Assembly: GCA_038380795.1 (NCBI GenBank)
Contig: CM076279.1
Location: forward strand, 4,417,001-4,481,000
Source of the DNA: Pyrocephalus nanus
Lineage: Eukaryota > Chordata > Aves > Passeriformes > Tyrannidae
Reading direction: 5' to 3'
DNA length: 64,000 nt
In this document: positions 26,801-40,900 of the stretch, one piece after another
How positions within the stretch are numbered: position 1 is the first letter of the stretch
How the letters are laid out: every line of letters begins with the position of its first letter
Made by a program: the position numbers and the translations under genes
Notes under the pieces: model-generated
What the model was told of the DNA's origin: nothing
Databases searched by the model: none
What the model saw: the letters and a program-made list of their open reading frames with translations, nothing else

Positions 26801-29800
26801 TGTGCTTTTGTTGAGAGATGAGTGAACTCCACCTTTTTTTCAGAGTTTTCTGGAGTTTGGAAAGGGTTAAGGGAGATGCTGCATTCCGTGTATCATCATC
26901 TTGGGCATTGCCTTTTTCCATGTGGCAAATAAAAAGTGATTTAGCATAAACAGCTAAACAGGGGGAGGAAGGGGCTGCAATGTGAGACATGCAGTCATTG
27001 TCAAAGATTTCCTCTGCTAACTCTTACTTTGCAGATTTAGCAGCCAACATTACATGGAAAATGTTGGAGAGGAAGGAAATTATCCCATTCAGTTTCTGCC
27101 ATTGCTTTTATCTTGATTCCCTGGGGCTTTATGGGGGCAAATTGGAGTCCAGGCAAGAAGAGCTGGGAGGCTGTGGAGTCTCTCTGACTTTAGGCAGTGA
27201 AACTGAGGAAGATATTTTTAGTGAATTTACTAAGTACTGTGATCAGTGGTAGTTTATAGCTCAGGTATCAGCCTCTGGGTCCCTGCCCAATGTTGCGTTG
27301 CTTTCACTCTTACTTATAAACACATCTACATCCAGATAAAAGCTTCTTTGTAAATTTTATTTATTTGGAGGTTTCTGCATGTGATGGAAAAGCTTTAAAT
27401 GGTAGACGCAGAACTAGCTTTGGATCTAGACAAATTTTGCACTCACCAAAACAAATTTGAGCCAAATTTAGAAGTAGTGCCATATGACATGCTCTTGGGG
27501 AGCGAGAGGCTGGCTGTAGGCCCAGATCTGACAAAGATCTTTTGCACATTTTTATCTTTATACTCTCTGAATAGTCTCACTGATTGTTCTGTCGACCTGA
27601 AGTACTAAAACATCAGCAGGCTGCCCTTTAAGTTTTAAAAGATTGATCTTTAAATCAAAGAAGTTTTTTAAAAGGTATTTTTTAATTTGCTTTCTGTTTA
27701 CTGAGCCTTAAGGAAACATCTGTGTCATGTTTTCCAGTCTTTTTTCTTTGCAGTGACAGAAACTCTATTTTTTTCCCCAAAGTGAATCTGGAGGTTCTCA
27801 TGCAGATTTATGACTTTCAGAAATGAGATTTTAGGCAGATATCATTGTAAGATTCTTGGTAGGAACTGAGTGAGTTGGCAACACAGACAACACAACACTG
27901 AGCATTGAAACACTTGTTTAAAGCTTGCAGAAAGCTCTGGATCACAATTTCTTTGGGGCAAGAGCCCTAATTGTATTGAGGCTGAGTGATGCACATGCAG
28001 TTGTAAGACTGTGTAGCTTCACTCTCCTGCTGCTGTGAGAATCTGCTGCAGTCTTTTCTTTGCACCAGTTTCAGTCCCTCATGCAGATGATCCAAAGAAA
28101 GTACCACTGAATTAAAGATAATTACAGAATGATGTTCTTATCCTATGGAAATCGTGGAGGGAGTGACTAAGATGGCAAAGATCTTGATTTACCTTTGAAG
28201 CAGGTGTCTTTTGGAGAAAGCCAGCATAATCACAGCAGCAACAACAACAAAAAAGCTTGGAAAAATACCTTGGAAATTCTCCAGATAACAACCAGAAAAT
28301 TAAATGTTGTGTAAAGGAGGACAACAAAATGAGCATGTGGCTGGAAACAACAGAGAGCAACCATTCAAAGGGTATTATTCATGTATTTTAATTAAAAATT
28401 AAAGCAGCTTAGGGGCTGACCTAAAATGCTGGCAGTCAAATCAAACCAAATCCAAGAATGTTTGGGGTTTTTTTTAACATACAGCACTCAGCAGCCCCAG
28501 GTGCCATCAGGCAGTGCTACTACGAGGTTCTAAAAAGAGAGTAATTACACAGCCTCTGTCTTGGTTTATTGTGACAGGGAAAGGGTGAGTTTGACACATG
28601 GAGAAACACAGCGTAGAAAATGTGGGGTTTTTCTCTCTGAAACAGAAAATATTTCTGTGAGGAGCTGAATACAGATCTCAAGTCTGAAGGGAATATTTTA
28701 CCTAAATAATGTACTTGCTTGTCACTTTTGTGACAATCCACACTGTAATTGTGTAATGGAATATTTTTATTGCAGTTTAATTAAAGGGGTGAGTTAAATA
28801 CATATTTACCATATGTTTTTATCACAATGTGTCTCTGCCATGTTTTCTATGTCTAGATGTCCAGTGTGACCACCGTAGATTCCCATGGAAGGATGAGACA
28901 AGGATTACTACAGGGAAAAGCAAAGCTGTGTCTGCCCAGGTTGGTGCACATTTGAACACAGATAGCAAAAGCTGTGTGCAGTTTGAGTTACACAGATTAA
29001 CTTTTATTAAAGAAGCTGGGCTATTAAAATCCGTTTTCATAGCAAGCAAGTGGACAAAGGGAAATGAAAGCAGCTTTGACTGATCCACAGGACAGAGATA
29101 AACAGTGAAGCAAAACTCAGTCAAAAACCCCCATGTCCATGGTCAGGGCTTGCAGACAGAGTTCATGAACTGTCAAAAATATACTGTGGCAGTATCTATG
29201 TCTTTTTAGGCTGCAGAATTGTGTTTTCCCTTGCAGGATACTATCTCTAGCCAACCTTCCTCTAAGCTTAATTATCTACAGATTGTAATTACTGATTTGC
29301 CCCACACTGAGCCTTCCTTAAGCACATCCTTCTTTTGGAAGGGACTGTGTTACAGCATCTTCAAGTGTTCTGTGTTGGTACGGCCCTGGCATTGTTTAGA
29401 ACTGGAAAGGCCTCGCTATAAAAGTGATTCTGCATAATATTTCTTCCAAAGATCCCCATTTTTGAAGACTTATTCAGGGAAAGGTAACTTCTCCAAAATT
29501 CCTTGGGAAGTTTTCTTGTGTCTAAGCTACTCCAGACAAAACTTGCAGAATGAAAGTTTTACAGGGCTTGTTCCTGAGCTCATCAAACACAAAGGCTTCC
29601 TTTGACTTTAGGAACACCATATTGGATTATTGAAGGCATCATGAACGATCTAGGACTTGTTTGGGAAAGACACCTGCTGGGTTAGACAAGTGGCACAGGA
29701 CTCAAAATTCTAAAAATGTGACCTGGCAGACTTTTGGCTTCATCAGGTGGCTTTGTGAGAGACCCATACCAGGTTCTTTACAGCCATTGAAGAGAAAGTC

Positions 29801-30233
29801 TAAACCTTGTTTTGAAATGCAAGTCATGGTCTCTTGTAGAGCAGTAATAAATGGTTTCTGGGACAGCATATTTAGTTTAATTGCTACTTCACTCAACAAA
29901 ACCCTGATAAAATACATAATAAGCAAAGCAACACTCCATAAGCTTTTTAATGGTTGCAATATAAAGGGATTCCCATTTGTCTTGCTGGCATTATTTATAA
30001 GAAACCTTAAACTACCTATAGGCTGGGGCTTAATTTCAGCATTTTATGGCTAATACTGACTAAACAATGCCCCATATTGTAGCCACTTTATTAAAACAAT
30101 TGGAATATGATCCTACTGTAATTTTATATAATAATATTCTTGAGATATAGTTTTTTAATGTTACTGTGATGATGGTGGCAATTGATTTTCAGTTGCTCAG
30201 CATCCTGGCACCTGCACACTTAGTGTGTATATA

Positions 30234-30252
30234 TATGTGTGTGTGTGTGTGA
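30234..30252. repeat. (TG)n microsatellite
   Basis: Short alternating TG run preceded by alternating TA. Confidence 0.85.
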
Positions 30253-31898
30253 GTATTTCTAATGAGGGACTGGCTACTTGCCAGATTAAGGACCATGATA
30301 AAGGGGATACATTTCACTCAAATAATATAATGTAGTCAGACATTGTAATCAACTCTCTTCAGACTGTTGTTTTTTTTTTCTTTAAAGAGTTGTGATTTTC
30401 TTTAAGATCTATCTTACATATAAATCACCTAAACGAAGAATTTCTTAGGCTGCAATATCTAGAAGCACCAAGAGCACATAGTGACCATTTTCTAAAGTAA
30501 AGTATTTAAAAAGTTTGATTTTATTTCTTTCTGTACTAAGTTACTGCAAATTATGAAAGCTTGCATATATATCTTTGACTTTGAAGAAAGAACTTAATAC
30601 AGAATACTTTAAGTTACTATATTAACATTTTTCTCATCCAAAATTGAAGCTGAGAGGGCAAATCATCAGAAAATAAACATTTTGTAAAGAAGATGAAAGC
30701 TGGTTTAATTTTGTTTTCTCGTTTGAATTTATCTTGAGATTTTGCAATCCTTTTAGAAAACTAACATATTGCAGAGGAGGACTGATATTTTTAATTTAAA
30801 CTTCATCTCCTTATAAACCACTTTTTTATCGTTACCTATGAAGTCTGAACTGCATTTCTTCAGATGTTGCTTTCATATATTTGATGGCTTGTCTGTGTAA
30901 AAAAATATTAGTAAATAATTTAATGTTTATTTTTAATAAGAAAATTCAGAGGAATCTTGTGTGACAAGGTAGACAATCTCAGTGGCATTACCATGCTGCC
31001 CTCTGGAGTACACTGACAAAGCACCACATGCTAAAAGTTTTATAGGCATCTGCTCTTCCTCATGGCATCCAAGAAAATTATCACTGGAAAAAGGAAAGCC
31101 TTGGCTACGCCCTTTGAAAAGCAGGATGAGTATGCAGGGTTTCACTTCGCCCAGAATTTTTTAGGTATTTATCAGTAATTATGTATTGCTACGTAGGATT
31201 TCATCCCTGGCTAGACCCCTAAGTGTTTGATTAAAATCTAAGTTATTACTGCAGGATCGCCTCAGTGCTTGTGTTCAGATTCTTTAGTGTAGATTTCAAT
31301 GTTTGGTTTAGAATCACCAGATTGAGGTTTCTCAGCAAAACTGAATTGTGTCACTCGGAGGTGCAAGAGCAGTGCCAGAATGTCTCAGTCAGTCCAGCTT
31401 CTGTGGCTCCTGTGTAACCTAAGCATCAGAAATCCTGGGATTCCACTAGGAGAAAGTAGGAGGTATCAAAGACAACAATAAAACACATCATTTTTCTTCA
31501 CAAGCTCAAAAATCCCTGAAACATTTGGAAAACATATGCATCTCTTGTTTCCTAAATTAGTTCATCTTTCTCCAAGATGTGTCTTGCGGAAAAATCAGAA
31601 ACTCCCCTTCACTCCTCCCTCTCTCCCTTGCCTTCCCCAGATTTAAATCCATATAAGAATAAAAACAAAGGTCAGGCATTTATGTAATTGCTAAGTTCTG
31701 GAAAAAAACAAAGCAACAACAACAACAAAAGTGTGAATTTTAGGCTCAGTTTTAATTACTTTAGTATCTTTTGAGAAATCTTGTGCTTAATGTAGGTATT
31801 TAATAGAAAGATTGCCAGTTGCAGTTTGTATATAGCTGGAAGTGGGACTATAAAACAGCACAAGCAGAAAGTACAACAAACACCTCCTCTGTCCTACT

Positions 31899-31902
<4 letters not shown>

Positions 31903-31930
<28 letters not shown>
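31903..31930. repeat. (AT)14 microsatellite
   Basis: Perfect alternating AT over 28 bp. Confidence 0.9.
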
Positions 31931-31933
<3 letters not shown>

Positions 31934-34900
31934 GTATATATTTTATGTTCATTTCTGTGTCCCTTCTCTGCTTCCACAATAGGAAACAATGCACAAATTA
32001 AAAGGAAAAGTTGTTATTTTGAAAAGTGGTCTTGGGGACTTTACAACACCTGAGAGCAGCCAATTAAACTGCTAGAGAGAAGCATGTCTGGACACACAGT
32101 CTTTTTTTTCCAAAGGATATCATACCCTCTTACAACCATTAAATTAAATAGTTATTTACTTCACAGCCATGTTGCACAAGCAGCAGTGTAACTACAGGTG
32201 CTCCAAGTGTGGAATCAGAAGTGTCCTGAACACTGCACCTGTTCACTTTGGGATGGGATCTTCAGTGCCCGAATTTCACTTGGATAGCAGCTCAGTTGGG
32301 AAATGAGGGATGATCTGTTTTGGATGATTGATTGTTGATGAAAAAGGAAGGGAAGTAAGCCCAGGTGTCCTGCTGTTTAAATCCTAAGTAGACAGTCCTG
32401 CCTTCTTTATGCTGGACTTTATCTTTGTAAAAACTCACTCTGACTTTTTAGAAGGCTTAAGATTCTAAATCCCTCTGGCAATTTTAAAAATACCACCTTC
32501 CATTAATAATCACTAATGGAGGAAAGTTTAATATTACTGAATAATTGTTTGGGGAATATATTCCCCATACAAGTGAGGACTTCTTTGTATGTATATGACC
32601 TGCACAGTGAAAAAAACCCACACTATTAGTATGTCTTAACTTTTTCTTCTTTTTTATTTTTTTTTTGAGAAAAGATGACATCAGCAAATAAATCCACAAT
32701 ATCCTGGTAAATATTTTTAAAGAGGATCCAAAAACAGATCAGAGCACAAAAGTAGCTTTACTAACAGCTTCTACTAAGATTAAATATATATAAATATATA
32801 TATATATCTCCCAAGACAAAATACACAGCTTCATATAATCTGCTAAAGAGAAAAGTAAATATTTTGCAACCACAAATGAAGTCAAAGCATAACATTGTGG
32901 TGAGACTTAAGAGCAGTTAACAGACCAAAATGTCTCATTATTTCACAAATTATAGCAGCATGAAAAAATACTCCTTTAGTTTCAGGATACTTAGCTCTGT
33001 ATCATGAAATAAAAAATGTGTGGTTAAAACAAAGCGGCGTTTCAAGCCCAGCTGGGGGATCTGGCTGAGTTCGGTGTGGTCGGTGGGTCGGCTGTGAGTG
33101 GCACCCAGGCCACACTTCAGGGATGACAAATGTGCTGCTTTCACCACTCCCTGGCACGTGGACAGAGCTCCGTGCCCGTGGTCCTCTGCCCAAATGGAGG
33201 AGCAGGACTTTCTGGGTGACACAGCTGAAGGCTGATGTCCCCTTTGCTGATGGTGTGGATTAAAGCACTGAGGGCAAAGCCGCATTTGGCGGCCCTGGCC
33301 TGGTTTGTAGGGGGTGCCGGGAGCCAAGCCCTGCCCTCGGTTCCACCCTGGAGCTCCCCTGAAGTCCAGGGCGGTGCCAAGTGTAACTGAGGGAAGAATT
33401 CAGCTGTTCAAATACTCCATGGTTACCAAGCCAACTGGCAGCAATTGCGAGGGAATAATAGGAGTGTTGAGGGCAAGAACTGAGGAGCCTTCGCAGGGCG
33501 GTCTGGAGATCTGCACAGTGCTTGTCTGCAGACTGTCTGGCCTCCTGAAGTCAAAGCTATTAGTTTTTCCTACTCGCTCAAATGTGCTGCAGACAAAAAG
33601 AGCCTTTCACTGGTGAACACTGATAAATGCCCACCAGCCAGGGCTCCTGCATCTCTCAGTGCATTGTGGCAGCAACCTTTTGTTTGTGCCAGACCTAATC
33701 TTGAAGTTTCCCCGGGCAGAGAGCAGATCTGAATACATTTCAAATTTCTAACACAGTAAATCATTGCTGCTATTAATGAAGTAGAGCTGAGTAGCTTCCA
33801 GGCTGCTTAGGACACAGACAAACCCATCTTCTTGCAGCACAAGTTACTTATTTAGTGCTTCATATTTCTGAAATAGGGGACAGGATTTCTGGCTCATGCA
33901 GTGATTCCCACCTGAGGGAACCGGAGATTATTTTTTCCATTTCACAGATGAGGAATCAAGATCTGAAAGTATTTGTCTGTACTCACATCAGAGAAAAGGA
34001 ACTGAAACTCTGCTGTCCTTAGCTGTAGTGCCCTCATATGTCAGATGCCAAAGGGACACTTCACATGCAATATATAAAGACCAAACTCATGCTTCCAGTT
34101 TTTTCTGGAAGAAAATATACAAGCAGTTTTCTACAGGGAACTATATACTTCTGTATTCAGAATTTGAAGCCAGAAATAATTCGATATTTCAAATCTGCGG
34201 GGAATGTGAAATAGGAAGAATCTTAATCTATTTAGCAAGAATTTGTCCATTTGATTAAGAAATCAATTTTACTTATCTAAAGCACTTTCTTTCCTAAGAT
34301 ACAGAGCTACAAATGGTTCAAAAGAGAAAGAGTGATACATGCAATGTCTCAAACTTGGCCTCAGTGCTTTCAGCATGTTGAAAGACAACACCCAAAGGTG
34401 GGAGGTCAGAGACACAAGGTACTCAGCTGTAAAATGAGCCCATTTTAATTATGCTAAAAGATCCTGTGTCTTCAAATGGGTGAATGTCATTTATTGAATC
34501 GCTCCTCATTGAAGAAACTGCTTTCTAATTATGTATTTTCTCTGGAGAGAAAGCCATCTTCAATAACCTTTTTCTATTTTCATTGAAAAAGAACATTATC
34601 TTTCAATTAAAAAAAACCCAACAACAAAACAGAAGGATGGAAATTAAAACTGCCTTTACAATTCCTTTTTTTTTCTTGCACAGGAAGAGGGGACTGAAGG
34701 AAAAAAAACTTATTTAAAAGAAAGGGAACAGTCCATTCCTTCTTCACTGTCCTTTTAAAATGGAACAGGGCAGTCAAAATGAGAATTGCCGTTTTTTAGA
34801 GTTGTGTTTAAGCAAGATACTCTCCCCATTACAGCTCGAGGATGACCAGTCTGAGGTGGCTGATGTGGTCAGAATTACACGGGAGTCAGAGGAGGAGTGA

Positions 34901-37900
34901 TAATTTACACCAGCCACAAGACTGACTCAAAGACTATAATGTTGGGAGTTTGGTTTGTTTGTTTTTATTGTTTTGTTTTGTGGGGATTTGGCTGCCTCAG
35001 TATCATCGGGATTATATTTTAGAATCTCAGTGCTGAACACTCCACAGTTTCATAATTCTCTTCATCTCTTACTGCAGAGTGGCCAGGGGTCAACAGGAAT
35101 TATTAAAAATGTGAAGGGATGGAAAGAGGGAGAATTCACTTCTTTTCTGTGCCTGTTTCTGTGTGGTGCTCTGTGCCCCCGAGAAATGAAACAGCATAAA
35201 GACCAAATCACCCAGACAGGTGAAAGGGTTCGTGTAGAAACAACACTCACAGGCATAAAAACCCCAAGCAAAACTCTCCTTTATACCCAGCACAGATTCT
35301 AAGATAACTGAGCAGCTTTTCTGTGACCATGGGAAGTGTCATCATTTCATCTTCACTTTGCTGAGAAACAACTCGAAAGGGAATCCTCCCACACTCCCAC
35401 TGCAACAGAAGCTGCATCCATAAGATCTGAGCACAGACAACACTTTGCCAACAGCTCTTATGCCTCCTGACAGGCTTTAGAAGCCTCTGTGTTCATACAG
35501 TGGGCATGGGACACTGTAAAGATGGAGATAAAAAGCATGTTGTGGGATATGATATGGCAGTTCACCTCCAGCAGTGAGATGAACACCTCTCTCCGTGGAG
35601 GAGAACACCATAGGTCCAGAGGAGAATCAGTATGATCCAAAGAACAGTTTGGAAGATGGGAAAGGACAGGATCTGTCAGTATAGCCCTCTAAGCATGTGT
35701 CCTGAAGTTTTAGTGGTGTGTGATTGATTCTTGTTTTTTTTAATCTAAATTTTAAATCATTTAATCATCATCTTGAAGTGGCTTAGGATTTCATAAATAC
35801 AGACATTCTTAGATTGATATGGTTTTAAAGGTTGATTTAAAAGAGCCTTTTCTATCACTGAAAGCTTGAACAAGGGATATTTTAATCAAACAAGGAAGGC
35901 GTTCTTTTCCTTAGAGTCACTAATGAGAAATCTAGAAGAATAAAAAAACTCCAGAGAATGGAAACTTGTACTATAATCATGCTGAGTATATTAGAACTGC
36001 TACCAGTGTATAAGACAGCATGGTACACTAATCCTGGTAAAATACAGCAATGGTAATCAGCCCCTGTGAAAAAGCCAGTTCTGCAAGTACAATAAATCAG
36101 AAGCAGCAATCAGTTTCCCATGCAAAACGTCCTTCCTGGCAGATACAACTCAGGAAATACCTTAAATATGCAGACAGCTCATGAGTGCTCTGATTTGGTT
36201 GGAGAGAGATTAATTACACCGTAGATAACAAATACGTACACCCTGTGATGTGGCTGATTCACTTTAAAGCACCCCATTTATTCCAGAACATCAAGCTGAT
36301 TAGCAGGGAAAGCACAACACATTTTTGACAAATATTAATAATTTTCTGATTGCTGAAGTTACTTACAGTGATGGTGAGTTTAGCAAGTTGCTGCAGGAAT
36401 TTTTCGACAAAGGACACCTTGATATGCTTCATTCATGCGGAACATCTGAAAGGAATAACAAGGAACGGGTGGAATTTTCAAGAGAAAAAGAAAAATCATA
36501 AAACGCCCACCATAAAAGCTAATTCTCTATAAATAATCTCAATCAGGAAAACCTTTACCCCTGAGACAATCCGAGGCTGCCTTTTTAGTAGCTCTTTCCC
36601 TTGTGACAAGAGCAAACTTTCCCATGCCACAAATCATTCCCGTCCATCATTTTGATATAATCTGAAGAAAAGTCATCCTACCATCAGAAAGTGCCTCCTT
36701 TTTTCCAGGCTCAGACAGGGACATATCTGCATATTTGGCTGGTAAAACTTACTGAGCTTAGAAGAAATAGTTATGATCTTTCTGGCTGGTTTTTTTGCAC
36801 TTCAGACCAGCGATTTCATTTTTGTTGTTAGGTCCTTGCTTAATTGTCTTCTCAAGCTTAATCCAATTCTGCTGATGTTCTTTTGGATGAGCTTCTTTAG
36901 TTACCATTTTGATGCTTGGTTTATATGACATCAGTTGCATTGTAGAAGAAACGTGTTGGTCTTTGCCAAGAGGATGTAGGAATGAGTTCCATGGATTTAA
37001 TATAGTGGTGCTGTTTATTTAGGAATTGAATGTTTGTTTTCCATTTCCTTGATGGAATGGCCTTTCCTTTTATCTTGGCTCAATCTCTTCTAGAGGCTGA
37101 TTTTACCTAAGTCTGATTTGTGAATGGGGCTGTTTCCTACACGCTTCAGCAGCCTCTCTTCCTGTCTCATACCTATCATTAAGGTCACAGAACAAACCCA
37201 GCTGCAGATCCATCATTAACAGCTCCCAGGATTCCTAGTTCTGTTACTCAGTTTTTTATTTCATTGCTGTGGTTGCAACAATAGGAAAATGTTTGACTTG
37301 AAAGCAATATTCTTGTACTAAAGCATATCAAGCCTGTTTTGAAACTGCTTAGAAATAGCAAATAGTTTTTCTTCAGTGGGAAATAACTACATTTGCTATT
37401 GCTCTGGCCTGATGTACATTGCAAAGAAAACAACCAGCTGATGGCCAGGTTTTTAGGTGCTTTTTTTCACTCTTCAGTAGCCTGAGGAGAGATAAATTCT
37501 TTGCCCAGCCAGGAGAATTGTGTGCCTGGTTTGAGTTATTGACTGCGTGGGTTTGCACTGCACAAGGAATTCCAGTAATAAAAAGCTCATTCCAAGCCTA
37601 CATTATTGGTCATCCATCCTGGGCAGATGCTGGAAGATGTGAACTGACACTGGTACCAGGAAGCGGAAAGTGTGGTGTCAGAAGATCCTGAATGGTGACT
37701 TGAATAAACATGGAGATGGGAAAGGGAGCAGAAAGGGGAGGAAGAGACCACCCTTGCAGGCCTTTGCTGGAGAAGATCATTTATAGAAACATCACTGCTG
37801 CATCTGATGATGATAACACAGAGGTCATGATCAGCTCCTGCAATCACTGCAGCAGTGAGGATGACTTGCAGGTTCAATGGTAAATCCAAGACAGGACTGA

Positions 37901-40900
37901 TTCCGGGTTGTTCTTACACACAACAGTGCAAAATGACAACATTCCACTGTTCTTTTTGTTTTATAAAGGTCATAAAACATTAGTCAAATGCAGGGCAAAA
38001 GGAAATGAAGATCTGATCTGTAATCTGCTTCTTATAACACCAGAGGGCTGTTGCAGATCTCACCAGCACTCCTGTTCGGTATTTTTATTAAATTCAAGAA
38101 ACAAATGTTACAAATTTGACTTGGATTTTACCATTTTTAGCATTCCATTTGCTATAGGGTGAAGTTGGACTGAAGTGTATTTTGCAAGATGTTGTTGTAG
38201 GGTTCTTGCACGTTGCAAAGAAGAAATGTATAGAAATAGAAAAAGATTCACTTTGAACTATAATAGTGGGTTGCTTTTCTCTGTGCTCTCCCAGAAATTA
38301 CTCTGAAGTATTATTACTACTCTAGTTGCAAGATATGCAATTCAATCAACTGGAAAAGAATGAAAAAAAAAAAAAAAAAAAGACTTTTAAAGTGTACTTT
38401 CACCAAATGGGGAAATGAAGATTGGTACCAGACTTATGGAAAATTTTTTATACTAAGAGATTGCCACAAACGTCTTATGAAAATAATGAATGGCTGCATC
38501 TGGCAGCAGCTGGTGTGACATTTCATCCTTTGTCAATACAAAAAAACAGTGTTACAATATCATATTTTGATATGATGTAGAATTTATGGAGCTACTTAAT
38601 CTCAGTGGGGCAAACCATGAAGATGTTATTCACTTGCTTCAGTAAAAAGGAAACCATAAAAAAAACCTTACAGGTTTGATCCAAAAGAAAGTCCTGAGAG
38701 AGAAAGTTATGTGTTTCATTTTTACTTTGAGCCAGGTTTGAAAAAGAACACTCTTCAAACCCTTTAAAAACTTTAAATTTCAATTTAGACTTCTAATTTT
38801 ACTCTTAGGGCTTAATCAGTTGGCTACTTAAGTAAAAAGAGGACTTTTAAAGTCCTCTGAGTGAATGATTATCCTAACCTTTCCAGTTCCTGAGCAGCAC
38901 CTCCATTCTGAGAAATAATAATGAGCTTAAATGAGAGAAATGCAGAAAAGACCTTTTCATGAGCCTTTCTCTGCAAATAGTTTAACTCTGCACTGTTCAT
39001 TCTGGTTACAAACCATTCTTGAAGTTCTCTTAACACATTTTGAAGCACTGGCCCAAAATTCAAACCAAGAATTTAATGCACTCTGGTAGGTTTTGGATCA
39101 AGTTTTGAACTATTTTGAGATGAATATTTTTTTCAATTTCAACTTTCCTCCTACTGCACCACTAACAATTACAGTTGTCAATAAACATGAGATCCTCAGT
39201 GCTGACAGCCAAAGTTATTTTAGTCACATCCTACCTAACAGTGCTCAGAGTCCTTACAGTTAAAATATGTTTTTCCTTTGGCAGCCTTTTTTTGTGGTTC
39301 AGCATCATTTCCCTCCAAGTGTTTTATCAACGTCCAGAACTTGGTCTCATAAACCAAAACTTTAATTATAATTCTTTTCATTATGAGTCAAGGGGCTAAA
39401 TATTGACCAAGAAATTGCCTTATTCTTGAATGCTGACAAATTTTTCCCATATGAACTCAGGAAAAACCTTGATGGGAAACCATCTGTAGGCCACCTGAGA
39501 GTTCTGGGTGTTTTATTTAACAGAGGCAGAGACAACCCAACCCTGGCTGGGGATTATTGGCTCATTGGGCAACTCCACTCCTCTGATGTTGTCTCTGAAG
39601 ATAATAGTCTTGGCTTTTTCACCACAGTTTCCATCATGGCTTTTGTTTGATTTTGGAGCTTTCTCATTGTTGCAATATTATTTTACTCCATATATACAGT
39701 GGGTAGATCACAGGGCCTGACCCAAAGTCTCTATGTCACTCATCAGAATCCTGAACTTCATAGACCAGTGGATAGGAAATGTGATCTTTTTATCTAATGC
39801 TTTCTTGTGCAGCATGAAAACATTTTATTTGAGCTGTGTGGCAGAGGCTGAGCCTGCTGCACAGCACTAGATGGCAGCACCATATTGCACTTCCAGAGAA
39901 ATCATCCCCTCGCTGTCATTACTCATCTGGGCTGGGAAATGTAAACTAAGTACAAAATAGAACCACATTTCTTCCCCGAGTTTGTTTTGGTCCACAGTCT
40001 GAAGTTGATCTAAGCTGCCCACAAGCCCCATTTCTCATGCTGCACACAGCACACTCCCCTGCATGGGACAGCTAATTTGTGTGTCTGCCAAGAAAACGGT
40101 GGATGTTGCGAGTTCAGACACCAGTAAAATCAAACAGCTTTTTTCATATCACATTTAGGCAAATCTACCATCATGCAACTGCACTGAATATTAGATAAAT
40201 GTGAGTAATGTCAAGGACATTCCTTGGTTTCCATGAATTTATTGCTCTGAATAATATCCTCAACAAGAACAAATGCCTCTTCCCAATCTGATGTACATCA
40301 GTAATGTTTTCCAATGGGGCATTTCAGTGTTTATTCCTCAAAATCATCAATCTTCTGCACATTAATTAGACCCATATGAAAGATGGTGTGAAAAGAAGCA
40401 CACATATATTAAGTGACCCTTACATGGACATATTAAAACTATTAATAGAATTGAGTGAATAATCCCATTCAGGCCTGCTGAATCTAAAGGCTGGGTTTCT
40501 AACTCTAAATGGGATTAGCAAAATTTCCAAGCTTTTAAGCCATCTATTGCTATTCTTTTAAAGATTTTTCTCTAAAAGTCCAGACACTTTGAAATATTTC
40601 TGTCATTAAATTTCCGCGACCTAAGCAGACTTGGTTTGGCCCTTACTTTTAATAAAATATTTTTAATTTAAAAACCTTAGATCACAATAAATTATATGCA
40701 AATTCAATGTACATTACAATCTGCCTTTGTTAATGAAAGCAGAGGGCAGCCAACTGCAGATACAGTGTTGGGGATTTTGCACTCTCTTAATTTGTTTTAG
40801 AATGGGCCTCTCTGAAACTGCCTAATGTTCAGCTGCACATTATGAGATGGCAAAACAGAGTGTTCAGGAGGGAGAAGAAATATTTTAGGATGCCACCTAT